The notes under the pieces: generated by a model
Databases searched by the model: none
What the model saw: only the letters and a program-made list of their open reading frames with translations
What the model was told of the DNA's origin: nothing
Part shown: one piece after another, positions 16,282 through 26,212 of the stretch
Layout: every line of letters begins with the position of its first letter
Numbering within the stretch: position 1 is the stretch's first letter
Assembly (NCBI GenBank): GCA_021800035.1
Contig: JAJYZJ010000015.1
Span: 1 to 37,404, forward strand
Length of the DNA stretch: 37,404 nucleotides
From: an archaeon
Lineage (GTDB): Archaea; Thermoproteota; Thermoprotei_A; Marsarchaeales; Marsarchaeaceae
Direction: 5' to 3'
Translations under genes and position numbers: made by a program

Positions 16282-16805
16282 CGTATAAATCGTTCTTAGT
16301 TGATTCCAATTCTGTAAATCCATGGACAACTCTGTATTGCGATACTATTCAAGACCTGGTTAAACGGTTCGCCTTGTACCCGCAAATACGACGCCACGCA
16401 TTTTCCAAACAACACTTTTTAACTGAATAGTGTCCGACCGCGCGCTCAGCTCACACCATAAATATGGGAGAATAGTCCTATTTGCCTCAAATCAATCTCC
16501 TTCTTACTTTAAGTGGGGAGAGGAGACTTACCGACAAGACGTTGAATTAAATTGACACGGAATCCGCAACACCAAGCTTTGGCGTTTTATCCGAGAAACG
16601 CTTGGCAACTCGCGCCCAAAAACACCCACTCGTCCACGTTACCCCCAAATCGCCGTTTTTCTGTTGAAAGCGTTCTTCACGATTTTGTACAATGTGCAGC
16701 CATTGTTGCACCGTGAAATGGACAAACGTAAACACCATTACACATTACGCCGCAGGCAGTAATAGTGTTCCTAACTATTTCCACAGATCTGAAAGCGTCT
16801 TGAAG
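16282..16805. other. gene-poor stretch
   Basis: No coding frame, RNA or repeat that I can support. It lies between a rightward zinc-finger gene and the 3' end of the leftward DUF929 gene. Confidence 0.4.
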
Positions 16806-18221
16806 TCACTGAAAACTACTGTTATAGATATCTTTCTCTCGTGCACAGTCTGCGACCGCCAACTGGACGAACCATATGATCCATGGCGTTTGAAGTTCAG
16901 TGACGAACAAATCGGCTGAAGAACCCACGCCTTGCATACCCTTTATGGTGAAGGAATCGCACACCGAAACCGGTCTTCCGCCGTCAACGGAGCATATCGC
17001 AGAAGTTATCATGTTCGCTGATGCCTCAATTTGGGTTCCCACACTTGTGTTGGTGTGTATGTATTCGATGATCTGTGTCCAGTTGTACTCGTCGAGTAGA
17101 GCGGGGTCATAGGGAGCCCCCGACATCACAACTTTGTTCGCGAAGTCTACGAAGGGTATTCCGCCGTTCGCCACCTGATTCCAAACCTGAGAATAGTTCG
17201 TGGGCACGCTTTGCAACGGCTGATACTCTCTGTTTTCGTACTCGTATGACTTAAAGACCAAATAAGGACTGGAATAATTGGCGTTCACGAAAGTAAAGGT
17301 GGGCGTGTCAGCGTAGACATCGGTGGAAGAAGAAAGCATATACTGTAGCCCAGTAAAGTTTCCAAAACGCAGAAGCGCCACTATGAGAGGCCATCGCGCT
17401 GCGGCGCAGTAAGGGCAATACTCGGCACCCACGTAGACTATCAGGGGTTTTCCGCCAATGGACCACGGCAATCCGCTGTACGGGCTCAAGACTTTGTACG
17501 TATTCTCACTGGGGGCGTAGTACGGCTTCGATGCGCTCACCAAAGTTGAGTACACCGTTTGGGGGACTTCAGCGCCGATGTACGAGGTGAGATTTGACTG
17601 CGACTGTAAGGTGGATTGGGGCGTCGCACTGAAGTCCTGCAATATTGAGCCCAGATAGGCACCCAGGCCCTGGTTTTCACCAACAATTCTTTGATTCGCG
17701 TTCACCAAGTAGAATATGTCTAGATATTCTGATGGATTATACTTCTGTGTAACCCATTCGGGCGCCGTGCCGATCAGCCACCCAGGCTGGTCTAGACCCC
17801 CATACTGGTGGGCGAATTGAGTCACGGTCGGACCCTGTTCGCCGAAGTCATCGTAGTTTTCCACTGCGACGATTATTATACCGTGTGCCCTCAGCGCGGA
17901 GTAATATTGCGAAGCCAAGAGTTGCTGAGACTCGATACAAGAGGAGCACCACGTGGTAAAGAACCAAAGTATAAATGGGCGTCCCCTGAGTTCGCTTAGA
18001 CTCAGTGAGGTACCATTAACCAAAGTGACCTGAAAGTTGGTGAAAGGTGTGCCATCGCTGCTGGCAACAAAGCTAGGAGACATTTGGCTAAAATGCACGT
18101 AAATGGTGCCCAAGGCAATTATCGTGGCAACTGCCACGATGGTACCCACAATGGCTCGGTTGCGTTTTCTCCGCTTCCTTTGCATCCGCTCCTCCAGTTT
18201 GCGTTTGGTCCACTTAGGCAT
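16806..18221 (-). CDS. membrane-anchored double thioredoxin-fold protein (TlpA-like + DUF929)
   Basis: A 471-residue protein. A Lys/Arg-rich N-terminus precedes one membrane anchor at about residues 23-43, so the rest faces outward. The first domain (about 50-195) is TlpA-like with active site Trp-Cys-Ser-Ser-Cys (C92/C95). The second (about 215-430) is a DUF929 domain with Glu-Tyr-Cys-Pro-Tyr-Cys (C269/C272), and a later Cys pair C410/C421 probably forms a disulfide. This pairs two redox sites in one chain for disulfide exchange or metal/thiol chemistry outside the cell. The start overlaps the end of the upstream membrane gene by 8 nt. Residues after about 430 look less typical and may be divergent. 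Confidence 0.75.
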   Translation of the reverse strand: MPKWTKRKLEERMQRKRRKRNRAIVGTIVAVATIIALGTIYVHFSQMSPSFVASSDGTPFTNFQVTLVNGTSLSLSELRGRPFILWFFTTWCSSCIESQQLLASQYYSALRAHGIIIVAVENYDDFGEQGPTVTQFAHQYGGLDQPGWLIGTAPEWVTQKYNPSEYLDIFYLVNANQRIVGENQGLGAYLGSILQDFSATPQSTLQSQSNLTSYIGAEVPQTVYSTLVSASKPYYAPSENTYKVLSPYSGLPWSIGGKPLIVYVGAEYCPYCAAARWPLIVALLRFGNFTGLQYMLSSSTDVYADTPTFTFVNANYSSPYLVFKSYEYENREYQPLQSVPTNYSQVWNQVANGGIPFVDFANKVVMSGAPYDPALLDEYNWTQIIEYIHTNTSVGTQIEASANMITSAICSVDGGRPVSVCDSFTIKGMQGVGSSADLFVTELQTPWIIWFVQLAVADCAREKDIYNSSFQ

Positions 18222-18798
18222 CTTGACTCCGCCGTGCCAAAAATGGGGGCTCGCAGCAAGCCAGGTTAGAAAGCATCCTGTGCACAGCGTAAACCAGCGT
18301 CGCCACCGAGAAGACGTAGAATACGAAATAGTACCTCTCGAAAAAGAATTGGACAGACGGGGACAAACCCGCCGCGACAGGCACTGTGCCGCTTATTATG
18401 GCCAACGCGATCGGGATGACGGGAGTACAGCATAACACGTTCACGGCGCTGCTTATCACAGACGTGATGGGAGCCACTTTGTTCATCTTGGCACCAACTT
18501 TGCGTGCATACACATTCGCTGTTACCAACAGTCCGAGCAGCCAGCCGAACGCGAAGGCGAAAACCAGCTGAGGAGGCGTTATGAACCTGACCGCCTGCGG
18601 CACGAAGGCACCGAACGGAAGCGTTGGCAACAAAAAGATATACAAGACGGTTACCGAGGTGGCCAACGCCAAATACATGGCCAGATATTTCTTATCTCCG
18701 AGCATACGAGCAAGAGTCGTCATTGTCTCCATTCTCAAGCGTTCCTTCGAACTCAAATAATCCGGATTTGTTACTTCGCTTTGGATATAAAGACTCAT
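18214..18798 (-). CDS. polytopic membrane protein with a Cys-Cys-Thr-Pro membrane motif
   Basis: A 194-residue protein with about four or five hydrophobic segments: near 38-60, 72-93, 105-140 and 150-172. The third carries [10 protein letters not shown], a vicinal Cys pair followed by prolines. Such a pair inside a helix recalls MerT/MerF and other thiol-based metal transporters; a further Cys-Cys-Glu-Pro lies near the C-terminus. An internal ATG at 18732 is an alternative start. It overlaps the double-thioredoxin gene, so thiol handover between the two is a reasonable inference. No known family is claimed. Confidence 0.6.
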   Translation of the reverse strand: MSLYIQSEVTNPDYLSSKERLRMETMTTLARMLGDKKYLAMYLALATSVTVLYIFLLPTLPFGAFVPQAVRFITPPQLVFAFAFGWLLGLLVTANVYARKVGAKMNKVAPITSVISSAVNVLCCTPVIPIALAIISGTVPVAAGLSPSVQFFFERYYFVFYVFSVATLVYAVHRMLSNLACCEPPFLARRSQDA

Positions 18799-19783
18799 GC
18801 TAAACCGTTGAAAGACGTTCCGTCAAACCCTTTCATCGAGTAAAGCAAAGTAGAGAACACCGCCCTTCCAATTCTAGAAGTAAAAAATAACACTTCTAAA
18901 AGTTAGCGGTCAACCACGTCCATGCATAACGATTGGAGAAAACGGTCGCATCGCACTTCAGCTCTCCGTGTGACCGCAGACGTGAACGCTGCATAACGCG
19001 CAAGCCGCTTTAACTAGCCACGCGGGGCTGCGAATTTTACTAATTGATGAGCATCACTTCAAGACGATTCGCCTCCCACCCCCCGAATTGTGGCTCTTTG
19101 GACCTGCAGACTCACCCAAGTATTCATGCGACGCAATCGAGGAACAATGCCTCAAAGAGAATCCTCTGCACCACCAAAGGCCCAGAAGACCACGCCGCCG
19201 ACAATTACAGACAGAGCCTGACACCCTCCTGCCTTTGAAAGGTACATGATTCCCGACTCCTCGAGATCTGCGTGCACGGTTTTCATGCTACGGGGTTCTG
19301 AGCTGGTATTGGAAACAGCCTCTGCCGTTGGGGATGTAATGCGTGGCCCGTTTGGCTCTCTGCTCTCTGGAACTCTCTCCCACTTCGACCCTCAAGCCTT
19401 ATCCCGCTTTTGATCGTTCAGGCCGCACTCATCCGATCTGGCCGGACCCGCCCCATTCAGCGTAGCTCAGATGGACATCTAAGCGAACCCATCCCCCACT
19501 GAATCAGCAGTATGGGTTTTCGCTCGACTTGATTAAGATGGCTACGACCGCCGTGTTTCGCTGCACGTCCATACAAACGTGAGGCTGGCAAAAACCGTGC
19601 AGTAACAATGTCAGAGGCCGCTTGAAGAAAGAAGGGAGTAACCACGAAGCGTCTGTGCCCTCCGCGGAACGTCCATAAATAAGAGTCAAGCGCCATTTCC
19701 CGGGTGACCGCGGCCAACCCCTTGCCCAGCGATAAAAAATGCCCACCCTATTGGAGCCGGTGCTTAAAACCTGAGCGCCAAAT
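18799..19783. other. gene-poor stretch upstream of the DUF929 operon
   Basis: Nearly 1 kb without a supported gene on either strand. Frames found here are short and have unusual composition. No clear promoter for the gene at 18798 was found. Confidence 0.4.
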
Positions 19784-20461
19784 CTATTTGGGCACATCCG
19801 AAGCGTTTTCTTTCTTAGCTTCAGCCGCCTTAAGGACTCTCCCATGACTTTCTTTTGCGCCGTACCTTTGATCCAGCCTTTCTTTGAAGGCCGACGCGCA
19901 CTCTTCTCCCGAAAAGTAATATTTGCCCCCATAGTAGTGCCTGATAAGTGGCTTACCGTATATTACGCAGTCGCAGAATCTACACCTGAACTGTAATGGG
20001 GTGTCGGGTTTGACTCGGCTTCCGTATTCTTCTTTGAGAACCTTAGTGGAAACGTAGACGGAAAAACCACTGAGCCCGAACCCCTTGCTTAGCTTGAACA
20101 TAAGGGTGTTTAGGTGTTCCATGTCCTCTATGTCTACCTCAAGCATAACGCTTTTGCTTCCCGCCACAAAAGAAGCAGCTCGGATTTCTTCGACTTTTTC
20201 GAGGTTCTCTTTGAATTGGTCGGTGTTTTCAACATCCACATCCGCCAGCACAAAGGCCTTGACCCTACCCATAATTTTTTCAGAGTCAACAACCACTGTA
20301 AACTTTTTAATGAGTCCCAGCTTGATCAAATTTCTCAGCCTAGCCCGAACAGTGGGTAGGCTCACCCCCACTCTGTCAGCGATGTCTTTATACATCATTC
20401 TTCCGTCTTGTTGGAGTAACTCGATGATCTGTGCATCCACTGAATCTATTCGATAAGACAT
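19784..20461 (-). CDS. Lrp/AsnC-type metalloregulator with TRASH domain
   Basis: A 225-residue protein. Residues 10-50 form an AsnC-type HTH (Asp-Arg-Val-Gly-Val-Ser-Leu-Pro-Thr-Val), about 65-140 an alpha/beta domain, and 158-195 a TRASH domain with C160, C163, C165 and C188 in Arg-Cys-Arg-Phe-Cys-Asp-Cys and Ser-Gly-Glu-Glu-Cys. TRASH domains bind soft metals. This architecture is known from archaeal metal regulators such as the Sulfolobus CopT/CopR type, which control copper or mercury genes. The gene lies downstream of merA on the same strand but 453 nt away, so it probably has its own promoter (a CTTTTTACG element lies about 33 nt upstream). Control of the mercury genes is inferred. Confidence 0.85.
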   Translation of the reverse strand: MSYRIDSVDAQIIELLQQDGRMMYKDIADRVGVSLPTVRARLRNLIKLGLIKKFTVVVDSEKIMGRVKAFVLADVDVENTDQFKENLEKVEEIRAASFVAGSKSVMLEVDIEDMEHLNTLMFKLSKGFGLSGFSVYVSTKVLKEEYGSRVKPDTPLQFRCRFCDCVIYGKPLIRHYYGGKYYFSGEECASAFKERLDQRYGAKESHGRVLKAAEAKKENASDVPK

Positions 20462-20914
20462 ATGCTAGGTTTCCCCTGCCCAATTTTGCGTAAAAAGTCA
20501 CCACCCAAAGACAGTTTGGAGCGAGCGTATTTTTGAGTTTCTCTCAAACTCTGAAAGCGCGTATTTGGTTGGCCCACGACGCATTCGTATGGGTCCCCCC
20601 GAAACTCGTGGACACGTGGTAAGAACGTAAAAAAGTGCTGCGCAGAACCACCTTCGCTTCGTGGGCTTTCAGCGACTCGCCTGTATCTCAGAAAACCTTC
20701 AGGGAACCGAGGACAAAAGGTGTTTCGAGACAAATTGAGCGCTTCTCCCTGAGAAGCTTCGAGCATCCAAACCGCACTCAGTGTCGAATACCGAAGCACG
20801 CGAAACCGGTTGAGTAAATGCTCATTCAGGCCAAACCTCGTTGGATGGCTCTGAAATTGCGGATAGTAGACCGGTTCGATGAATGCAAAGTATTTGCTGT
20901 TTTCATCTCCAACG
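20462..20914. other. gap between merA and the TRASH regulator
   Basis: A 159-codon minus-strand frame crosses this gap (20446-20925) but overlaps both neighbours, has irregular composition and matches no family I know, so it is not annotated as a gene. Confidence 0.4.
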
Positions 20915-22349
20915 TTACTCGACACAGCAGCTCATCCTGTCCACGCTTCTAACAAAAGCCTGAGCGGCCAGTTTCAGTGCTTCTGAAAGCGTGGGGAAAA
21001 CATGCGTTGTTTCAACAATTTCTTTGTAGGTCGAACCGTGCTTGATAGCCAGAGCCGCTTCAACTATGTACTCCGTGGCATTGGGAGATAACGCGTGGGC
21101 GCCCACCACTTTGCCGGTGTGGGGGTCGAGAACAAGTTTCACCAAGCCTTCGTCTTCTCCGAGTATTTGAGCCTTGGCCACTTTATCTAAACCCACTATT
21201 CGACACGAACACGCATTGGTCTTGGCCATCACCTCTTCTTCAGTCATACCCACCGAAGCCACTTGAGGATTTGTGAACACAGCCCACGGCGCCGACGTGT
21301 AGTCAACCCGTTCTTGGCCGCCCAGGATGTTAGCGGCTGCTACAACACCTTCCCTAGCGGCCAGAGTCTCAAGCATGAGCCTCTTGGACACACAGTCCCC
21401 CGCAGCGTATACTGACCGACCAGTGGTTCGCATTCCGGAGTCCACGACAATGAAACCCTTCCTGTCAGTGTTGATCCCCGCCTTTCCGAGTTCCAGTTCA
21501 TCTGTGTTCGGTCTTCTCCCGGTGGCCACAAGTATTTCGTCAACCTCAAGCCTTGTCTTGCCTTGGGGTGTGACCACGTCGAGAACCTTGGCTCCACGGG
21601 CGCGGCTCACGCTGCTAATCCTAGCCTTAACGTAGAATTTGACACCTTGAGACTCAAGTCTGCCCATCAGCGCACTGGACACTTCTGGTTCAGCGGTGGG
21701 CAGTATGCTGGGCATGGCTTCCACCAAGTGAACATCGACGCCCAAGTGGGAGAACGCCTGCCCCAATTCGAGACCTATTGCACCGCCGCCTATCACTGCC
21801 ATGCTTCCGGGCTTCTCCTTCATATTCCATACTGTATCACTCGTAATGTACTCGGTGTCAGCCAGTCCTTCGATTGGTGGAGCTGATGGCCTAGAACCCA
21901 CGGCTATCAGCACATTTTTGGCAGAGAGCTGTTCCACCTCACCGTTGGAAATGGTGACGGCACTCGAAGAATCGAACTGCGCTTTACCCTCTAAAACCGT
22001 TATGTTGGGATAATAACTCAGAACTTTGCTGTACTTTTCAGTTCGAAGCTCCGAAACCAAGTCCGCGACGCCGTCCATCAACTCGGGAAAGTTGAGCTCT
22101 GGTCTAGCTACACCCACGCCACGGAAAAGCTTGTGTTGAGGATAATAGTACCTATGAGAGGCTTCGAGGAGATATTTGGATGGAACACATCCCACGTTGA
22201 CACATGTTCCGCCTATCGGCCCCGTTCCAACCATGGCTACCTCCGCCTTGCCTTTGCTCAATTCGCTAAGCCTGATAGCCGCGGCGAACGCGGCCGCACC
22301 TCTTCCTAAAATCAGTACGTCGTACGAATTCTTCGTCGTCTGTGACCAC
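20915..22349 (-). CDS. merA: mercuric reductase, start region disturbed
   Basis: A MerA-type flavin disulfide reductase. Seen: FAD motif in Leu-Gly-Arg-Gly-Ala-Ala-Ala-Phe near the N-terminus, active-site Cys-Val-Asn-Val-Gly-Cys-Val-Pro-Ser-Lys, NADPH motif Gly-Gly-Gly-Ala-Ile-Gly-Leu-Glu, Tyr-Ala-Ala-Gly-Asp-Cys, and the Hg-specific C-terminal vicinal Cys pair Met-Ser-Cys-Cys-Val-Glu. There is no N-terminal NmerA domain. MerA reduces Hg(II) to volatile Hg(0) with NADPH. The MerA frame is open from 22375 but has no ATG, GTG or TTG until TTG 22261, which would cut off the FAD motif. GTG 22349, exactly 26 nt from a TATA-like box, is in a frame one base off. A 1-nt indel or an unusual start is implied. 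Confidence 0.85.
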
Positions 22350-22366
22350 CGGCACTGTCTTCGTGC

Positions 22367-22378
22367 CTTAAAATATCA
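22367..22378 (-). promoter_or_regulatory. TATA-like box for merA
   Basis: The minus strand reads GATATTTTAAGG. Transcription would begin near 22347, at the GTG at 22349, supporting a leaderless merA mRNA if the frame problem is resolved. Confidence 0.4.
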
Positions 22379-23098
22379 GCCTGTCCTTTTAAGAAATGAA
22401 AGCATAGCAACTCATTCTTCCGTTCGATGAAAGCATAACAACCCTTCTTTCCTGTTCAACATCCGACGGGCACACCTTACCTTAAGCCACCGTTCGTTGG
22501 CAAGGAATTTCTAGCAAGAACTGTTTGCAAACTATTCTGCTGTTTTGAGGAGGTGGTCCATCCTAAAAATGACCGGTACTTCGATTCTTGGGCGTTAGTC
22601 CCTCTCAGTGTTTTGTGTACACCATCAATGCCCCCACACAATTTTTCGTTGGCCAACCCCTGTTCTTACAGTTTCTTTCGCTCGATGAACCAGCGAGCAG
22701 AAATGTAGGATAAGCAGGGTACAAGCGTGCCGAATTCTAAGCGTCCGAAAAACCGGTTTAAGCGCCTCCGCCTTGAAAATCCCAGTGTTCGAAGCCCCTA
22801 CCGGTATCGCTTGTCGACAGCACGGAAAGACGGAAAAGTCGCCCAGAATCAACCGCCTCTAACCAAGAAAACTTCCGTAGGCCAAAGTCAACCAGTCACA
22901 CATGGATCGCCGAGCCCTTTACCGGTAACATTCAGAAGTGTTGGATCCATATGTTGTTCAGCAACCAAAAAGTTGGTTTATTCCACGAAATAACGGCAAC
23001 GCCCCGTAAAGAAGGCGACCGCGCTACGGCTAGGTTCGCTGGGTGTGGGTCACCATTTTAGAGAACGCCCGTGACATTCCGAAAGGAGTGGCTTAACG
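22379..23098. other. intergenic region between merA and the MerH-like gene
   Basis: About 700 nt between divergent genes, with no supported gene. It should hold the promoters of both sides. AAAGGAGTGG at about 23081-23090 is a ribosome binding site for the gene at 23099. Confidence 0.4.
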
Positions 23099-23467
23099 GT
23101 GTACACACCTATCTGCCCCGGTTGTGGTTGCTCGCTAATCAGACTGGGTATCGTCCGTGAAAAGGCTGTATACTTCGTGTACGATTCAAAAGATTACTAC
23201 TTTTGCTGCCGTGACTGCCTGTCGTCGTTCCTTGATGACCCAGCCACCCACATTCAAAGACTCGAACGCATGTTTGTTTGCCCCGTATGTTTGGGTGAAA
23301 AGGATGTGACGGAAGGTGTAAAGCTTGACACAGAAGGAACTGAGCTGCTCTTCTGCAAATGCCCGATGTGCGTACGAAAATTCGATGGCAACAGAGAATT
23401 CTATTTGAGACAATACGTTGGAGATTATCTGGAGCAAGAACAGTCTTGGTACGCTGCGTGTTGCTGA
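23099..23467 (+). CDS. MerH-like double Cys-module protein (TRASH-like)
   Basis: A 122-residue soluble protein with two Cys modules. Module one has Ile-Cys-Pro-Gly-Cys-Gly-Cys and, after two aromatic-rich strands, Phe-Cys-Cys-Arg-Asp-Cys, a TRASH/YHS-like fold. Module two has Val-Cys-Pro-Val-Cys and Cys-Lys-Cys-Pro-Met-Cys. The chain ends in Tyr-Ala-Ala-Cys-Cys, a vicinal pair like that of MerA. In Sulfolobus the mer operon includes MerH, a small TRASH metal-trafficking protein; this larger gene beside merA plausibly has the same role, handing Hg(II) to regulator or reductase. GTG 23099 follows AAAGGAGTGG by 8 nt. It is divergent from merA. Confidence 0.65.
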   Translation: MYTPICPGCGCSLIRLGIVREKAVYFVYDSKDYYFCCRDCLSSFLDDPATHIQRLERMFVCPVCLGEKDVTEGVKLDTEGTELLFCKCPMCVRKFDGNREFYLRQYVGDYLEQEQSWYAACC

Positions 23468-23790
23468 AGTCTTCGAAGACGGAAACCAGCCCACTCAGCC
23501 ATATGGCGGGCCGGGGCCGAAACGCATTCTCATACCCGAAACAAGCGGGACACAAAATTACCAAGAATCACGGAGAACCAGCTACGCGCCCCTGATACGG
23601 TTACGCTGACCACGCCGCCGACGTGGATGAGCGGTTGCCTACGCCTGGTCCTCGACCAGTTACAGCGCCTCGAATTCTGCATAGGCTTGTCCTGCCATTA
23701 TCCCATTTCGTTTAGGAAAAAAATATTTACGATGCCTTTTCGATTTCGAAATCATCAGGGATATTTCTAGCTATAAGATAAGTATAGATA

Positions 23791-23797
23791 AAGGAGA
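23791..23797 (+). promoter_or_regulatory. strong ribosome binding site for radical SAM gene 1
   Basis: AAGGAGA lies 7 nt before ATG 23805 and fixes the start. AAAATATTTAC near 23719-23730 is a candidate TATA box giving a leader of about 55 nt; CTATAAGA at 23771 is an alternative. The stretch 23468-23790 shows no other feature. Confidence 0.5.
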
Positions 23798-23804
23798 GCA
23801 GATT

Positions 23805-25433
23805 ATGGTTTTTAAATACGTCTTAAGCGCCGACCGCTCGCAGTTATCCAACTACAGGGGAAACTTTCTTTATGGGTTCCTATCCTGCGGACCCGCGAAG
23901 GTTTCGCCCGAACCCGTGTACAGCATGATCTGCCCTACCAGGGATACTTACGAAAGGAGAACGGGCGTTTTGAAGCTTGCCCCCGTAGGATTGAGACGCG
24001 TCGAAGGCGCACTTGAAAAAACGCTGGGTTTGAGTTCGGTTGTAGCCCAGCACCCGTTTGAGATAGAAGGGGCGATCGATGAGAATACGAAGATAGTGGG
24101 TTTAACAGAGATGAGCCCCTTGGGCATTGGCACCGTGGACACAGCCATTAGCTGGCGTACAGACAACTGGAATCGAAAGTGGTTTATGACCCTTATGAGG
24201 CAGCTGAAGCAACTAAAGAAGCGGTTCAACTTTAAAGTCGTGGTTGGAGGACCCGGCTCTTGGCAGCTTCTGGGCCCTTTCACAGACTATCTGCGTGCAC
24301 AGGGAACACCCATCGCCGCTAAAGCCTCGCGTTTCAAAACAGCAGTGAACGGTTCGTTCACAAGGTTGAAGGCAAGTATAGACCCCTGGGTGAAAGAAGA
24401 ACTGGGCGTCGACCATGTCGTGGAAGGAGAAGCCGACGTCTTAGCACCAAGCATATTCGAAAACGTAGAAAACGGCGACGCACCAGAAGTCATACATTGC
24501 CTGACCAACTCAATCAGGGATTTCGAAGACATACCCGAAATCCGGCGGGCCACTCTCACGGGCTCCGTCGAGATAATGCGTGGCTGCGGGAGAGGATGCG
24601 ATTTCTGTGCGCCCAACCTGAGAACGAAGCGCGACTTTCCAGTTGAAAGAATTGTTAGAGAGGCCAGCGTGAACATCCACATGGAACACCGAGATGTCTG
24701 GCTTCTCTCGGAAGAGCTCACGTTGTACGGATGCGACAATAAGGATAAGGTGCCCAATCAGGACGCGATAATAGATCTTTTCACGGCTCTCAAGAAGGCG
24801 GGAGCCAGTAGAATAGGCTGCACCCACTGGACATTCGCAGGTGTGCGCGCAGCGCCCGAACTCATACATAGACTGAGCGAAATAAACGGTTTGCATCGCG
24901 ACTGGATGGGTGTGCAGCCCGGATTGGAGTGGGTTTCTCCCCGAATGGTCAAGAAGTTCATGCCATACAAGGTAAAGCCGTTTTCGCCAGAAGAGTACCC
25001 AGAAACCGTGAGGGAGGCTATAAAAATAATGAACAGGAATCACTACTATCCCGCGATAACTCTTGTTGTGGGCCACCCCGACGAAGAAGACGATGAAGTC
25101 GACATGACAACAGAGTTCATAGAGCGCCTTTCAAGGTTTGATAATATGAGGGGCATAGTCGCTCCCCTGCTTTACGTGGACTACTACAAACCGCACAGAA
25201 CCATGGACTACGACAAAATGAACGAGCATCACTGGCGGCTGTACTATACGGCGTGGAAACACAACGCAAAGGAATTTGGGGACACAATTTGGCTCGCCAC
25301 CCAGAACTTCGACTTCTTCAGCAGATTCGCAACCATACTCGGCGTCCATGCCCTAGACCACTTTATTCTGCGGTTCCTCAAGTCGGAGTTCAAAAAAAGA
25401 TTTCACTATGTCCCCGACTGGATGACGACCTGA
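23805..25433 (+). CDS. B12-binding-type radical SAM protein (paralog 1)
   Basis: A 542-residue enzyme. An N-terminal Rossmann-like domain (about 1-240) carries Val-Val-Gly-Gly-Pro-Gly near 146-151, like cobalamin-binding domains of this class but without a visible Asp-x-His-x-x-Gly loop. The radical SAM cluster motif Cys-Gly-Arg-Gly-Cys-Asp-Phe-Cys is at C261/C265/C268, preceded by Glu-Ile-Met-Arg-Gly. Enzymes of this type make methyl transfers or C-C bonds on unactivated carbons; archaeal tetraether ring synthases (Grs) are in this broad class. It shares collinear motifs with the protein at 33774-35447, so they are paralogs. Context with mercury genes is notable, but a direct link is unproven. 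Substrate unknown. Confidence 0.75.
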   Translation: MVFKYVLSADRSQLSNYRGNFLYGFLSCGPAKVSPEPVYSMICPTRDTYERRTGVLKLAPVGLRRVEGALEKTLGLSSVVAQHPFEIEGAIDENTKIVGLTEMSPLGIGTVDTAISWRTDNWNRKWFMTLMRQLKQLKKRFNFKVVVGGPGSWQLLGPFTDYLRAQGTPIAAKASRFKTAVNGSFTRLKASIDPWVKEELGVDHVVEGEADVLAPSIFENVENGDAPEVIHCLTNSIRDFEDIPEIRRATLTGSVEIMRGCGRGCDFCAPNLRTKRDFPVERIVREASVNIHMEHRDVWLLSEELTLYGCDNKDKVPNQDAIIDLFTALKKAGASRIGCTHWTFAGVRAAPELIHRLSEINGLHRDWMGVQPGLEWVSPRMVKKFMPYKVKPFSPEEYPETVREAIKIMNRNHYYPAITLVVGHPDEEDDEVDMTTEFIERLSRFDNMRGIVAPLLYVDYYKPHRTMDYDKMNEHHWRLYYTAWKHNAKEFGDTIWLATQNFDFFSRFATILGVHALDHFILRFLKSEFKKRFHYVPDWMTT

Positions 25434-26212
25434 CATCAGTTAACGCTTTTGGAGAGCGTGTACAAACGCATAGCAAACAAGATACCCGGGCCATGCGACT
25501 GGGCACACCGAATGCAACGGGTCTCTGGACGCGTCCATCACAAAGAAGCAGAGTTCAGCTATTCATTCATGCATAACGGCTTGGCATCTGCATTAGTGCC
25601 AGTGCTGCGCCTTATCTCGATGAACCTGGGAAGAGGCGGGAAAACTTGCGCGATGTCCGAAAAGTATTCTTACTGTGTACCCGCGGTCCAGGTTAGGCGC
25701 GGCTTCTGCCCGGTACTTCTGTCTCTCTAGCGCGACGCCACGACTAAGCAAAGTAGGCCCAAGAAAAGTGGGTCCACAGACATATCGTGGCGAAGCAGAA
25801 ATCTACGAGCGCTCGAATGCGATTGGGATGCTGAATGTACGTGACTATGCTGTAGACCAGAGGTCAAATATGGAAACTAGAGTCGAAACCGCGGCATATC
25901 TCCGACTATCGACTCCACCCAATGACCGCAGCAAAAATTTTATCGAGACACCACAGCAAGCGGGTGACCGCAGGGCCGGAGACAAAATCTTGATGGCTCA
26001 GACGTGGTTGCGGAATTGCTTGCAGAACGCTCAGCAGTCCGGACCGAGGCGGGTTGAAAAAGGAAACAATGGATCCGCAAAGGCTTTGCTCGACCTCGCA
26101 GTTGTTCAAAGAAAAGGAACCGACGTGATTTTTAGTCAGTGAAAATAGAGACGTCGGCATCTTTCTACTGCTAAACGATTACGTCCATTAGGCTCCGTTA
26201 AGACTAACACCC
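25434..26212. other. gene-poor stretch after radical SAM gene 1
   Basis: Frames here (for example 25449-25730 and 25675-26142) have no recognisable family and irregular composition. No RNA gene or repeat was seen. Confidence 0.4.

Noticed and set aside
20446-20925. A 159-codon minus-strand frame filling the gap between merA and the TRASH regulator
   Set aside because: It overlaps both genes, has irregular composition and no recognisable motif.
25675-26142. A 155-codon plus-strand frame after radical SAM gene 1
   Set aside because: Low-complexity charged composition with no motif, no start context, and competing frames on both strands.
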